Source: Strigomonas culicis (Eukaryota; Euglenozoa; Kinetoplastea; Trypanosomatida; Trypanosomatidae). Taken from it: a DNA stretch of 56,605 bases. Shown in pieces: positions 30,292 through 38,123 of this stretch; position 1 is the stretch's first letter, and every line of letters starts with the position of its first letter. Under the pieces are notes generated by a model. That model made no database searches. It had not been told where the DNA came from and saw nothing but the letters and a program-made list of their open reading frames with translations. The stretch is taken from positions 1-56,605 of the forward strand of contig AUXH01000047.1 in assembly GCA_000482145.1 (NCBI GenBank). Direction: 5' to 3'. The position numbers and the translations under genes are program-made.

Positions 30292-31289
30292 AGGCCACCC
30301 GTACGGGTTCCGTTGCCCCCCATTCCTGCGTGATGGTGTGAAGTACATGATGTAACTCTCGTATAAGTGTAACTCTATAAGAGGTGAAAAAAAAAACGGA
30401 GGAGAAGCCATATTTGAAGAACTGTAGAGCACCTAGCATGGGCAAAGTAAAAGGACGCTTACTTCTTCTTCTGCGTTCGTCTAGTACGTGCTCTTCTTCT
30501 TGCTATTACTTCCAATCAGTTTTATTATCATTATTTTTTTTTTTAAGGTCAAAATAGGAAGATTTCTTTTGTACGTTTGTTCAGTCATGTTAATTTTTTG
30601 ATTCTAATTATTGGTGTTGTTGTTGGTCTCTTCTTCTATATTTAAATGACATATGTACTGGTTCACATTGGTGGCATCTCGACAAATTGGCTATTTAGTG
30701 GTTCGTCGTTGTTAATCGTATGGGTCGGAGAGGAGATTTTTTTTTTCATGGATAGGTCTCTCTGAACGGGTAAGTCATCGTTGAAAGACTAATAGAAGAA
30801 CAACAGTGCAAAGAGCGTGTGTACCTTGCAAGCGAAGCAACTGGGCCTTTTTTCGTTGATTATTCCACTAACCAAACTGGCGGTTGCGATGTTTGTTTCA
30901 TATCTGTATTTCTTTCGATCAGGAGAAGAAAAAGAACAAGAGAGAAGTAACTCACAGGTATAGGTAAACAGTTCATCTGAAAGCACCCGCTCGGACATTC
31001 AATCTTTTAGAAGTGTTCAACGAAGAACATCAACGACACGAATAACCGAAAAAAAAAACGCAAGAATGTATACACATGTACATTGTGATTACAAAGATGC
31101 AGCTCTACATCGCTTGTTTTGAAACTTCATTTCTTTCTTTGTGTATTTACTCCTGCTTCTCAAGCACCAGTCAACACCGACGGTGTGTATTAAGTGTTAC
31201 TGTCTAGTTCAATGTAGGTTATAGCACTAGTTACTCGTTCACTCTTCCTCTTCTCGCGCTCTTCGACGCCAACGGCTGTTAGAGCACAA

Positions 31290-31305
31290 CAGAAGCTGCC
31301 TTCTG
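31290..31305. other. Small inverted repeat
   Basis: A 6-bp perfect stem (31290-31295 with 31300-31305) encloses a 4-nt loop and lies just before a stronger hairpin. Confidence 0.5.
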
Positions 31306-31309
31306 CAAC

Positions 31310-31342
31310 CTTTTCATGTACTAGGACATAGTACATGAAAGG
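31310..31342. other. Strong hairpin in long spacer
   Basis: Bases 31312-31323 are the exact reverse complement of 31329-31340, leaving a 5-nt loop. One G-T pair and one G-C pair extend the stem to 14 bp. No coding frame covers it. Confidence 0.75.
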
Positions 31343-32340
31343 TATCAGCGATTCGTTCTCTCCCTTTTCTTCTCCTCTTCTCTCCTCTCCGTCCCGACAC
31401 GGAACACGACTTCCTTCCACTCATATCTGTTTGATCATACATTAAGTATCTCAACAAACAAACAAAGTGTCTCTCTTTTTCTCTCACTCTTTCTCTCATT
31501 GTTTTTCTTTTTTTTTTACAGTGAATAGATATAGTGCTCTTGAATTCCTTGTTTTTTTTCCTTATTTTTTGCACATGATTACAGATCATTCAACCACAAT
31601 AACAAAAAGAAAAACAAAAAAAAACGAAAATTTCTAGAAGAGATGAATGAAAAAGTGAATCACTTCACGTGCTAGAGATAAATGGAAGGAAAGTTAAGGA
31701 ATCTTTTTTTTTCTGTTTCTTACCTGTTTTGGCATTACCTGTGATTGTTTATTCTTCTGTTGCTCTTCTCTTTAATAAATGGAAAGGAATATGTATGTGA
31801 ATAGTGTCCTTTTTTAGAGGACTGGTGTGAGTGCCTTCGATTTCGTTTCGGGAAAGGCTTTTTATACTCACATGCAGTATCAGCTTCTTTTTGGATGGAT
31901 GTGAGGACCAAAAGAAGTGACCCTAACTGAATCAAACCAAAACAAAAAGCTCTGTATAGACTTTTATATATACATTGCGATTTGGTTTCAGTACTCTTTT
32001 AATACTATTCTCTTTCCTCTTTACATTTTTCTGTCACTTTTTCCTGCGGTGTGCTTGTTGTTGTTGTTACAAGTTTTGGTTGTTGTTGTTATTGTATGTT
32101 TACTTATTTGTCAAAGATAATGCCAAAAAATGGAAGAGAAAAGAAAAATAATCGATCCGCTTAACTACCTTTTTTTTTTATTGTAGCATTTGAATCTGTA
32201 TTCCTTCTTCTTCTTCTTCACTGCTACACAATGCAAAAAAAAAAAAAAGATCCGATGAACTAACGTGTCACATATACCATAAACATAAACCGAAGGATGG
32301 AACTGGTTCTCCTTCTCACTCTTTTATATAATGTCTTTCT

Positions 32341-32390
32341 CTTCCTTTTTTCTTTCTCACATATTCTTCGTCCTTTACGAACACCACAAG
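32341..32390 (+). promoter_or_regulatory. Predicted trans-splice acceptor
   Basis: A long C/T-rich stretch from about 32310 leads to AG at 32389-32390, giving a 55-nt ATG-free leader to 32446. Confidence 0.55.
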
Positions 32391-32445
32391 TGGTTTAACA
32401 AGCAACATCGTCGAAAAACGAAAAGGAAAACAGAGAGAAAAAACG

Positions 32446-34251
32446 ATGGCCAACCCTTACAAGAAGAACAAAGGGTTGGGGAAACAGGGAAAGCAAAGCA
32501 CACTATGTAAATACTACATGCGCGGTAAGTGCTCCAACGCCCACTGCCCGTATCTGCATTCCAAGACGGCGAGCAGTTCCGTCATCAAGAAGGAGGATGA
32601 AAAGGACCTGGCCCTGTCGACGGGTGTCATGTCAACCATGCTCAAGCTCTTTTTTGAGAAGCAGCAAGTGTCCATCTACAACGCGGAAAGCGGTCTGCTG
32701 CAGCTCAACCGCTTAGCGGCGTACAGCGACCTCGCGACGGTCGCCTCTAGCATTAACTTCCAGACGCAGGTGTTTTGTCAGGCACTCTGCAAGTGCATTG
32801 CGCTCATTTCGCCACCGCCGAGTGCGATTAGTCTCAACGAGAACAACATCACATCTTTTTACCACATGGCAAAGGCGATGGAGGAGGAGCACATCCACGT
32901 GAGCACCCGGGCGCTGTCGCTCGCCGGCAATGCGATCACCGACATCCACATCGCGGTAGAGCTCAAGAAGTTCGTGAACCTGGCCGAGGTGGACCTATCG
33001 GGGAACCCCGTCGCGCAGCTGGAGCACTACCGCAATACGTTCAAGAAGCAGCTGCCGTGGCTGCTGGGACTCGACCGCACGGCGCTCGCCGTGCCGCCGC
33101 TGGGGCTGCCGTGGCCGGCCTTCAAGAACCCGGCCGCGTCGGACCCGCAGAACGACCCGAGCGCCTACGACGACATGCAGAAGCACATTCTGCAGTTTGT
33201 GCAGCAGTCCATCCTGCTCACCCTCGAGGCGGAGCCGGGCGGCGGCCAGGCCAGCGGCGTGGACGCCGTGTCAGACCACTACGCCCTGAACGCCTCGATG
33301 ACGCTGTCGCTCACATGCCCGGAGGCCGCCGTCAGCACGCCGCTGCGCACCGCCGGCGGCGGCAAGGGCGTCGCTCGCAGCAACGACGTCATCCGTGAAA
33401 TCGTAGCGTTCCGGCTGCGGCAGACGGAGGACAACCACAACCTTGTGCTCGGGGTCAAGTCGCAGAAGGTGGCGATGGGGCGCACACAGGTCTGCGCGCG
33501 GCTCGAGCGCTGGCTCTACCCCAAGCAGTTCGTTGCCTCGCACTTGCTCCACAGCAGCTCGAGCGTCGTCGTGCTGGACAACCATGGCTGCGGCCCGGAC
33601 ATGGTCGTCGGTATGGTGGAGCCCATTTCGGTTGTGACGCTGCACGGCGTCATGCTGTGGCGCTTCCGCAACGCCGGGCCGAGCAGCGGGGGCGGCAACA
33701 AGACCGCCCAGGCGCCGGACCTGATGGACGCCGTCGTCATGAAGCGCAACTTTGTGCGCACGCTCACCGTCTCGACCACAGAGGCCGGGCGGTGGCACAT
33801 CGTGAACGACATGGTGACGCTGTCCCCCTTTAGCGGCCGCCCGATGGAGCCGGAGGAACAGGCGCTCGTCGGTGCCGTGGAGACGAACGTGCTGCTCCGC
33901 GATATCCACGAGTGCAACATGCTGTTCAGTCCGGCCACGAATGTGCACCGCATCATGCGCTATGCGCGCACCTTCAAGGTGCCGCCACCGGTGGTCCAGG
34001 TGCTGTGCCAGAACGTCCGCAGCGATGCGGAGCTCGCGGTCATTTTGGACGACGTCACCGGTCTCGGCATGGACATCTTTGAGGGCTGCGCGTCGCTCGT
34101 CGGCAGCGACCCGCTCCTCGCTGTCTTCGTTGCGCGACTGGGCAACCGCTACGGGATCACACCGGACAAGGGAGCGGAGATGGTGCGGCAGGTGGGCCTG
34201 AACTGGGATGCGGTGTTGCAGATGGCCCTCGCGAATCCAAGCACAAATTGA
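32446..34251 (+). CDS. MEX67: MEX67/NXF1 mRNA export receptor with CCCH zinc finger
   Basis: The 601-residue protein starts with a basic stretch and one CCCH zinc finger: Cys21, Cys29, Cys34 and His38 (C-x7-C-x4-C-x3-H), a feature known for kinetoplastid MEX67. Leucine-rich repeats follow at ~125-215 (ISLNENNITSF, LSLAGNAITDI, VDLSGNPVAQL). An NTF2-like domain lies at ~245-480 (closing strand HIVNDMVTLSP). A TAP-C/UBA-like end occupies ~565-601, where YGITPDKGAEMVRQVGLNW resembles the NXF1 C-terminus that binds FG nucleoporins. It should work with MTR2 (not in this window) as the bulk mRNA exporter. It is paralogous to the upstream gene, sharing the order and motifs of the LRR and NTF2-like parts but not the two ends. 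Confidence 0.93.
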   Translation: MANPYKKNKGLGKQGKQSTLCKYYMRGKCSNAHCPYLHSKTASSSVIKKEDEKDLALSTGVMSTMLKLFFEKQQVSIYNAESGLLQLNRLAAYSDLATVASSINFQTQVFCQALCKCIALISPPPSAISLNENNITSFYHMAKAMEEEHIHVSTRALSLAGNAITDIHIAVELKKFVNLAEVDLSGNPVAQLEHYRNTFKKQLPWLLGLDRTALAVPPLGLPWPAFKNPAASDPQNDPSAYDDMQKHILQFVQQSILLTLEAEPGGGQASGVDAVSDHYALNASMTLSLTCPEAAVSTPLRTAGGGKGVARSNDVIREIVAFRLRQTEDNHNLVLGVKSQKVAMGRTQVCARLERWLYPKQFVASHLLHSSSSVVVLDNHGCGPDMVVGMVEPISVVTLHGVMLWRFRNAGPSSGGGNKTAQAPDLMDAVVMKRNFVRTLTVSTTEAGRWHIVNDMVTLSPFSGRPMEPEEQALVGAVETNVLLRDIHECNMLFSPATNVHRIMRYARTFKVPPPVVQVLCQNVRSDAELAVILDDVTGLGMDIFEGCASLVGSDPLLAVFVARLGNRYGITPDKGAEMVRQVGLNWDAVLQMALANPSTN

Positions 34252-34761
34252 CAACAAAGACACGGAAACATCTAGGTTGAACCGCCATGGTTTTCACTGT
34301 TTTTTTTTTCCCCCTTATGTGTCGAATAACACTGACTATTGTATAAAATCCGATTAATCTTTCCTTAACAGTTAAAAAAATAATTGAAAGAAAAAAGAAC
34401 AATTATTGCATTGCCTTTGACATATGAACTCATATGAAACGTTTTGACTTCTGTTGTGAATATGTACTTGCTGTTGGTTCTTGTGTACTTCGTGGACGAA
34501 CAAATAGGACTTCCTTCCATTTTCTTATTCTCTTCGTGAAACGCAGCTGTTTTTAGTTTTCTTACTTCACTTGTAGGAGAGAGAGAAACAAAGGAAAGAA
34601 ACCGATATATACCGAGAACAACACCAAAAACTATCAAAAGGGATATTGTTGAAAAAAAAAAGCACTCTTGTTCAAGCGTCTATTGTTTTTTTTTTGTTTT
34701 TTTTTCCTCGTTACGAGCACTGACACGTATTAAATACTTATTACAAACATCAAAATAAGCC
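34252..34761. other. Intergenic spacer
   Basis: AT-rich spacer of 510 nt with several T and A runs. I see no RNA gene. The splice-acceptor tract of the PGK-like gene lies near its right end. Confidence 0.6.
34684..34717 (+). promoter_or_regulatory. Predicted trans-splice acceptor
   Basis: Two long T runs are followed by AG at 34716-34717; the 44-nt leader to ATG 34762 contains no ATG. Confidence 0.55.
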
Positions 34762-37569
34762 ATGTCATCTGGTGCCTATGTAGGATCTAAACACACTGTG
34801 TATGACATTTATCCCATCAAAAACAAAACCGTCTTCGTCCTGGCGGACCCGCAGAACATCGATGGCTCCGCAAACGACTTTCGAGCCTCCATGTCGACTC
34901 TGAGCTACCTCCTCGATAAGAAGGCGCGCATTGTGTTGACGGCCTCCTTCGGCCCCCTGACGGGCGTCAGCATCAATCTCAGCAATGCGGAGCGGGAGAC
35001 GGCGATCGCGGCCTTTCAGGCGGAGGACGGCATGGGCTACTCCAGCTTCTTCTCCCTCCTGCCGTCGTCAGTGAAGCTGGAGGTGCTGCGCAAGATCCCC
35101 CGGCTGGCTAAGTCGGAGGAAGACCACCTGGGTCTGCAGCGCGGCAAGACCTCCATCTTCGCGGCGCTCACCCAGCAGGAGAAGCAGATGGCGATTGCGC
35201 AGGTCTTCCCGCGAGAGGAGTTCTTTCCCTGCAGCACCTTTCCCTTCGTCGAGGCCCTGCAGGCGTACTTCCCGGGCACCACCGTCCACTTCGCGCCGGA
35301 CTGTCTGCGTCCCGGGCTGCACAAGGTCAAGGAGGGCGAGATCCTGGTGCTGGAGAACATGCGCTTCTACAGGAACGAAGCGTCGCCGGTGCTCGAGGAG
35401 CGCCGCGCGATGGCGAACGTGCTCAGCGCCGACATCGACATTTTTGTGAACGACTCCTTCTCCAGCGCGCACAAGGTGCTGGCGAGCTCGGTGGAGCTGC
35501 CGCGTGTGCTGCAGCACGGCGCCGCTGGCAATTCGATGGACCGCGACCTGGCCTTCTTCTCCAAGTTTCTCGTCCACCCTGGGCGGCCCTTGGTCGTGGT
35601 CGTGGCCGGCAAGAACATCCCGGAGAAGCTGCAGCTCATCTACAACCTCGTGAGCAAGGTGGATCGGATCCTCGTCGGCGGCCTCATCACGCTTCCCTTC
35701 CTCGCCGCCAAGGGGTACTCCACGGGCCTCAGCTACTCCCTGGAGGACGAGCCGGTCATCTCGAAGAGTGCGCACGACGCCGCGATGCACAGCTACTACT
35801 ACCGCCACGACACGAAGGGCTCCGTCAAGGGCAGCGTCAAGTCTTCCCGCAAGAAGGGGAACGCCGACGATGACGAGCCCATCCCGTGCTCCGTCTTCGC
35901 GAAGGAGATTCTGGACCTCTGCGAGCACTTCGAGGTGGACCTGGTGCTGCCGTCGGACTACCTGGTGAGCTACGAGCGCAACGCCTGCGCGAGCGACCAG
36001 AACGCCTCCTTCGTGGTCGAGTCCACCTTTGTGCCGGAGAACTCCTATATCGTCGACTGCGGCTCGAACACGGTGCACCTCTTCTCCCGCTGCCTGCGTG
36101 ACTGCCGCACCATCTTCTGGACGGGTCCGCTGGGCGCGACCGTGAAGGGCTACAACAAGGGCTCCATCGACTTCGCGACGGCGATCGGCAAGATGGACAT
36201 CGTCTCCGTCGTCGGTGGCCGCACGACGCTGCTCGTCGTGCGCGAGGCCGGCATGACGAGCCGCGTGCTGCACAGCTCCTCCGGCGGCGCCTCCAGTCTG
36301 GAGATACTGCACGGCGATACGCTGCCGGGCGTGGAGGCGCTCTCTGACGCCGTGCCGCCGGCGGACCGCACGACGACCGTCTCCGTGAACGAGCTGCTGC
36401 GGCGGCTGCCTCTCTTTCAGGGCTGCACGTCCCATCAGATGAAGGTGACCGCGAAGAAGTTCGTGCGCCGCGTGCACGCGAAGGGCGACTACATTATCTA
36501 CCGCGACGACCGCCACGCGCGCATGTGGGTCGTCGCGGAGGGCGGCCTCGTGGCGTACAACCGGCCCGAGTACAGTTCCTTTCCCGCCCGCTACGTGGGC
36601 AAGGGCCAGACGGTCGGGATGTACGAGTTCCTCACGCAGGCCCCGGCGAAGGAGACGGTGCGCGCGGCGCAGGTGGACACCGTCACGTACCAGCTGACGA
36701 GCTCCGCCCTGAACGAGCTGCTCAACGCGCACCCCGACCTGGCGGCGCAGCTCCTGCAGAATATCTCGGACCCGCTGCGGCTCATCGCCGCGGCGGAGTA
36801 CCGCCGGCAGCAGGCGGTGGAGGAAATCACGTGGCGCGCGGGCTGCCGCACGCGCACCCCATTCCTCAGCAGCTTTCCGTCCCGCAACACGCTCGGGGAG
36901 GACATCATGCAGGAGCTGCTCTCCACCGTGTGTCTGCAAAAGCTCATGATGCGCTACACCCCCTTTGTGGCGTGCAGTATACAGCAGGATCCTTTGGAGG
37001 ACATTGCGCTATCGCCTGGTGTGATGGGCCGCGTGACGTCGAAGCTGCAGATGTACAGCGGGCTGCCCTATGTGTGTCTCTTGGTTGTGCTGAAGAACGT
37101 GCTCTACCACTACATCTGCAGCCTCTGCCAGCGGCCGCTCATCGCCGCTGTCATTTCAGCGGCGGTGTCGGCACCCCTCCGCGTGCTGTCCTACGGCATC
37201 TCTTACAACGATGTCAGCACCAAGATGGTGATGGATGAGGCACTCATCAGTGCCGCGATTAGCGTCGCGCCGCTGGCGTGCTACGCGACCGGTCTCGTCG
37301 TGCAGAACAAACTGGAGCGGCGGAGCCAGAGCCGCATCTCGCGCGCGAAACAGGTGGCCGTGATGGCTGTCGTGAAGGCCGTCTTTAGCTTTGCGCAGTT
37401 CCCTTTCATCTATCAGCGTAACTTCCTCTACACGCAGCCGTCTGTGAGCCGCTTCTGGGATCAGTCCGCCTTTAAGGTATACCAGTTGAAGCAGCTGTGT
37501 GAACTGCTGCTTAACCTTGGCTTCCACAACGTGCTCTCACTGGTTGCCCCAGGCTCATTCCAAGGGTAG
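34762..37569 (+). CDS. Degenerate phosphoglycerate kinase fused to cNBD-like and membrane domains
   Basis: The 935-residue protein has a PGK fold at ~15-530, recognisable from LENMRFYRNE (~196), FVNDSFSSAHK (~228), FWTGPLGATV (~452) and SSGGASSLEILHG (~506), in canonical order. Key sites are altered: the substrate-binding HLGRP motif reads SFGPLTG, the RVDFNVP strand reads LADPQNI, the GGAKVSDK segment reads AGKNIPEK, and GGGD-type glycines are partly lost. An ~80-residue insert follows the second strand, and a Lys/Ser-rich insert lies at ~335-375. Residues ~545-677 resemble a cyclic-nucleotide-binding domain, with a weak phosphate-binding cassette. Residues ~765-935 contain hydrophobic membrane helices. 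The protein ends SFQG, so there is no PTS1 for glycosomes. I infer a membrane-tethered pseudo-kinase with a sensor or structural role. Confidence 0.87.
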   Translation: MSSGAYVGSKHTVYDIYPIKNKTVFVLADPQNIDGSANDFRASMSTLSYLLDKKARIVLTASFGPLTGVSINLSNAERETAIAAFQAEDGMGYSSFFSLLPSSVKLEVLRKIPRLAKSEEDHLGLQRGKTSIFAALTQQEKQMAIAQVFPREEFFPCSTFPFVEALQAYFPGTTVHFAPDCLRPGLHKVKEGEILVLENMRFYRNEASPVLEERRAMANVLSADIDIFVNDSFSSAHKVLASSVELPRVLQHGAAGNSMDRDLAFFSKFLVHPGRPLVVVVAGKNIPEKLQLIYNLVSKVDRILVGGLITLPFLAAKGYSTGLSYSLEDEPVISKSAHDAAMHSYYYRHDTKGSVKGSVKSSRKKGNADDDEPIPCSVFAKEILDLCEHFEVDLVLPSDYLVSYERNACASDQNASFVVESTFVPENSYIVDCGSNTVHLFSRCLRDCRTIFWTGPLGATVKGYNKGSIDFATAIGKMDIVSVVGGRTTLLVVREAGMTSRVLHSSSGGASSLEILHGDTLPGVEALSDAVPPADRTTTVSVNELLRRLPLFQGCTSHQMKVTAKKFVRRVHAKGDYIIYRDDRHARMWVVAEGGLVAYNRPEYSSFPARYVGKGQTVGMYEFLTQAPAKETVRAAQVDTVTYQLTSSALNELLNAHPDLAAQLLQNISDPLRLIAAAEYRRQQAVEEITWRAGCRTRTPFLSSFPSRNTLGEDIMQELLSTVCLQKLMMRYTPFVACSIQQDPLEDIALSPGVMGRVTSKLQMYSGLPYVCLLVVLKNVLYHYICSLCQRPLIAAVISAAVSAPLRVLSYGISYNDVSTKMVMDEALISAAISVAPLACYATGLVVQNKLERRSQSRISRAKQVAVMAVVKAVFSFAQFPFIYQRNFLYTQPSVSRFWDQSAFKVYQLKQLCELLLNLGFHNVLSLVAPGSFQG

Positions 37570-37616
37570 GCGTCTTTTAAAAGGAAAAAAAAGAGGGATA
37601 TGAAAATTTCCAAAAG

Positions 37617-37620
<4 letters not shown>

Positions 37621-37649
<29 letters not shown>
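37621..37649. repeat. (AG)n microsatellite
   Basis: About fourteen uninterrupted AG units shortly after the stop of the PGK-like gene, probably in its 3' UTR. Confidence 0.95.
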
Positions 37650-37651
<2 letters not shown>

Positions 37652-37987
37652 CAGGGATTGTATGCTTCGCTCGTGATCTGATTATCGAAATAATGATATG
37701 AGTTTCACTGTTTGCTGTGTGGTTGTGTTCGTTTTGTTTACATCAACGGTGTATCGGATTCGTACTTGCGGTGGAATTGTCATTGAAATGGATAATTGTT
37801 TTCCGAAAAGCACTTCCTGCTGAGAAGACCTTTTTTCTTCTTCTCCCGCTTTGGTGATTTTGTCCTTTTCTATTATTTGCGTTATTCGTGTCACTTTTTG
37901 GTAGTGCCGGGTATCATGTGTGCGTTCTGCTCCGCTTTCTCTCAAGTCAAAAGTAGATTCTAGTGTTAGTAGTGTTAGTATAGTAAA

Positions 37988-38061
37988 TCTCTTTTTTTTT
38001 CCTACTTTTTTTTTCTTTTTACATTTTTCCCTTTTTGTGTGTGTGTGAGTACTTCTCGTAG
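37988..38061 (+). promoter_or_regulatory. Predicted trans-splice acceptor region
   Basis: T-rich tracts at 37988-38040 are followed by AG at 38048-38049 and again at 38060-38061. The leader to ATG 38124 has no earlier ATG. Confidence 0.5.
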
Positions 38062-38123
38062 ACCGATACGTCCGACTCAAATCTGTTGTGGGAGTGGTAC
38101 AATAACTCTTATTTTTCGTAGCA

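Larger units (their letters stand above)
30292..32445. other. Long non-coding spacer between MEX67-like genes
   Basis: At 2.15 kb this is the longest gap in the + strand array. It is AT-rich, carries T and A runs throughout, and has no frame with gene-like codon use on either strand. It contains two adjacent perfect hairpins near 31290-31342. I looked for C/D and H/ACA snoRNA boxes and tRNA boxes by eye and could not support any. The right end carries the splice acceptor of the MEX67 gene. Confidence 0.6.
37570..38123. other. Intergenic spacer with GA microsatellite
   Basis: This 554-nt spacer contains an AG dinucleotide repeat and T-rich stretches near 37990-38040. I see no gene. Confidence 0.6.

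Noticed and set aside
31640..31675. Possible C/D snoRNA in the long gap
   Set aside because: A GATGA-like string is present, but there is no paired D box and terminal stem that I could support.
35068..36939. 623-codon open frame on the complement strand
   Set aside because: It is antisense to the PGK-like gene whose domain motifs are unmistakable; the antisense composition is typical of GC-rich shadow frames.
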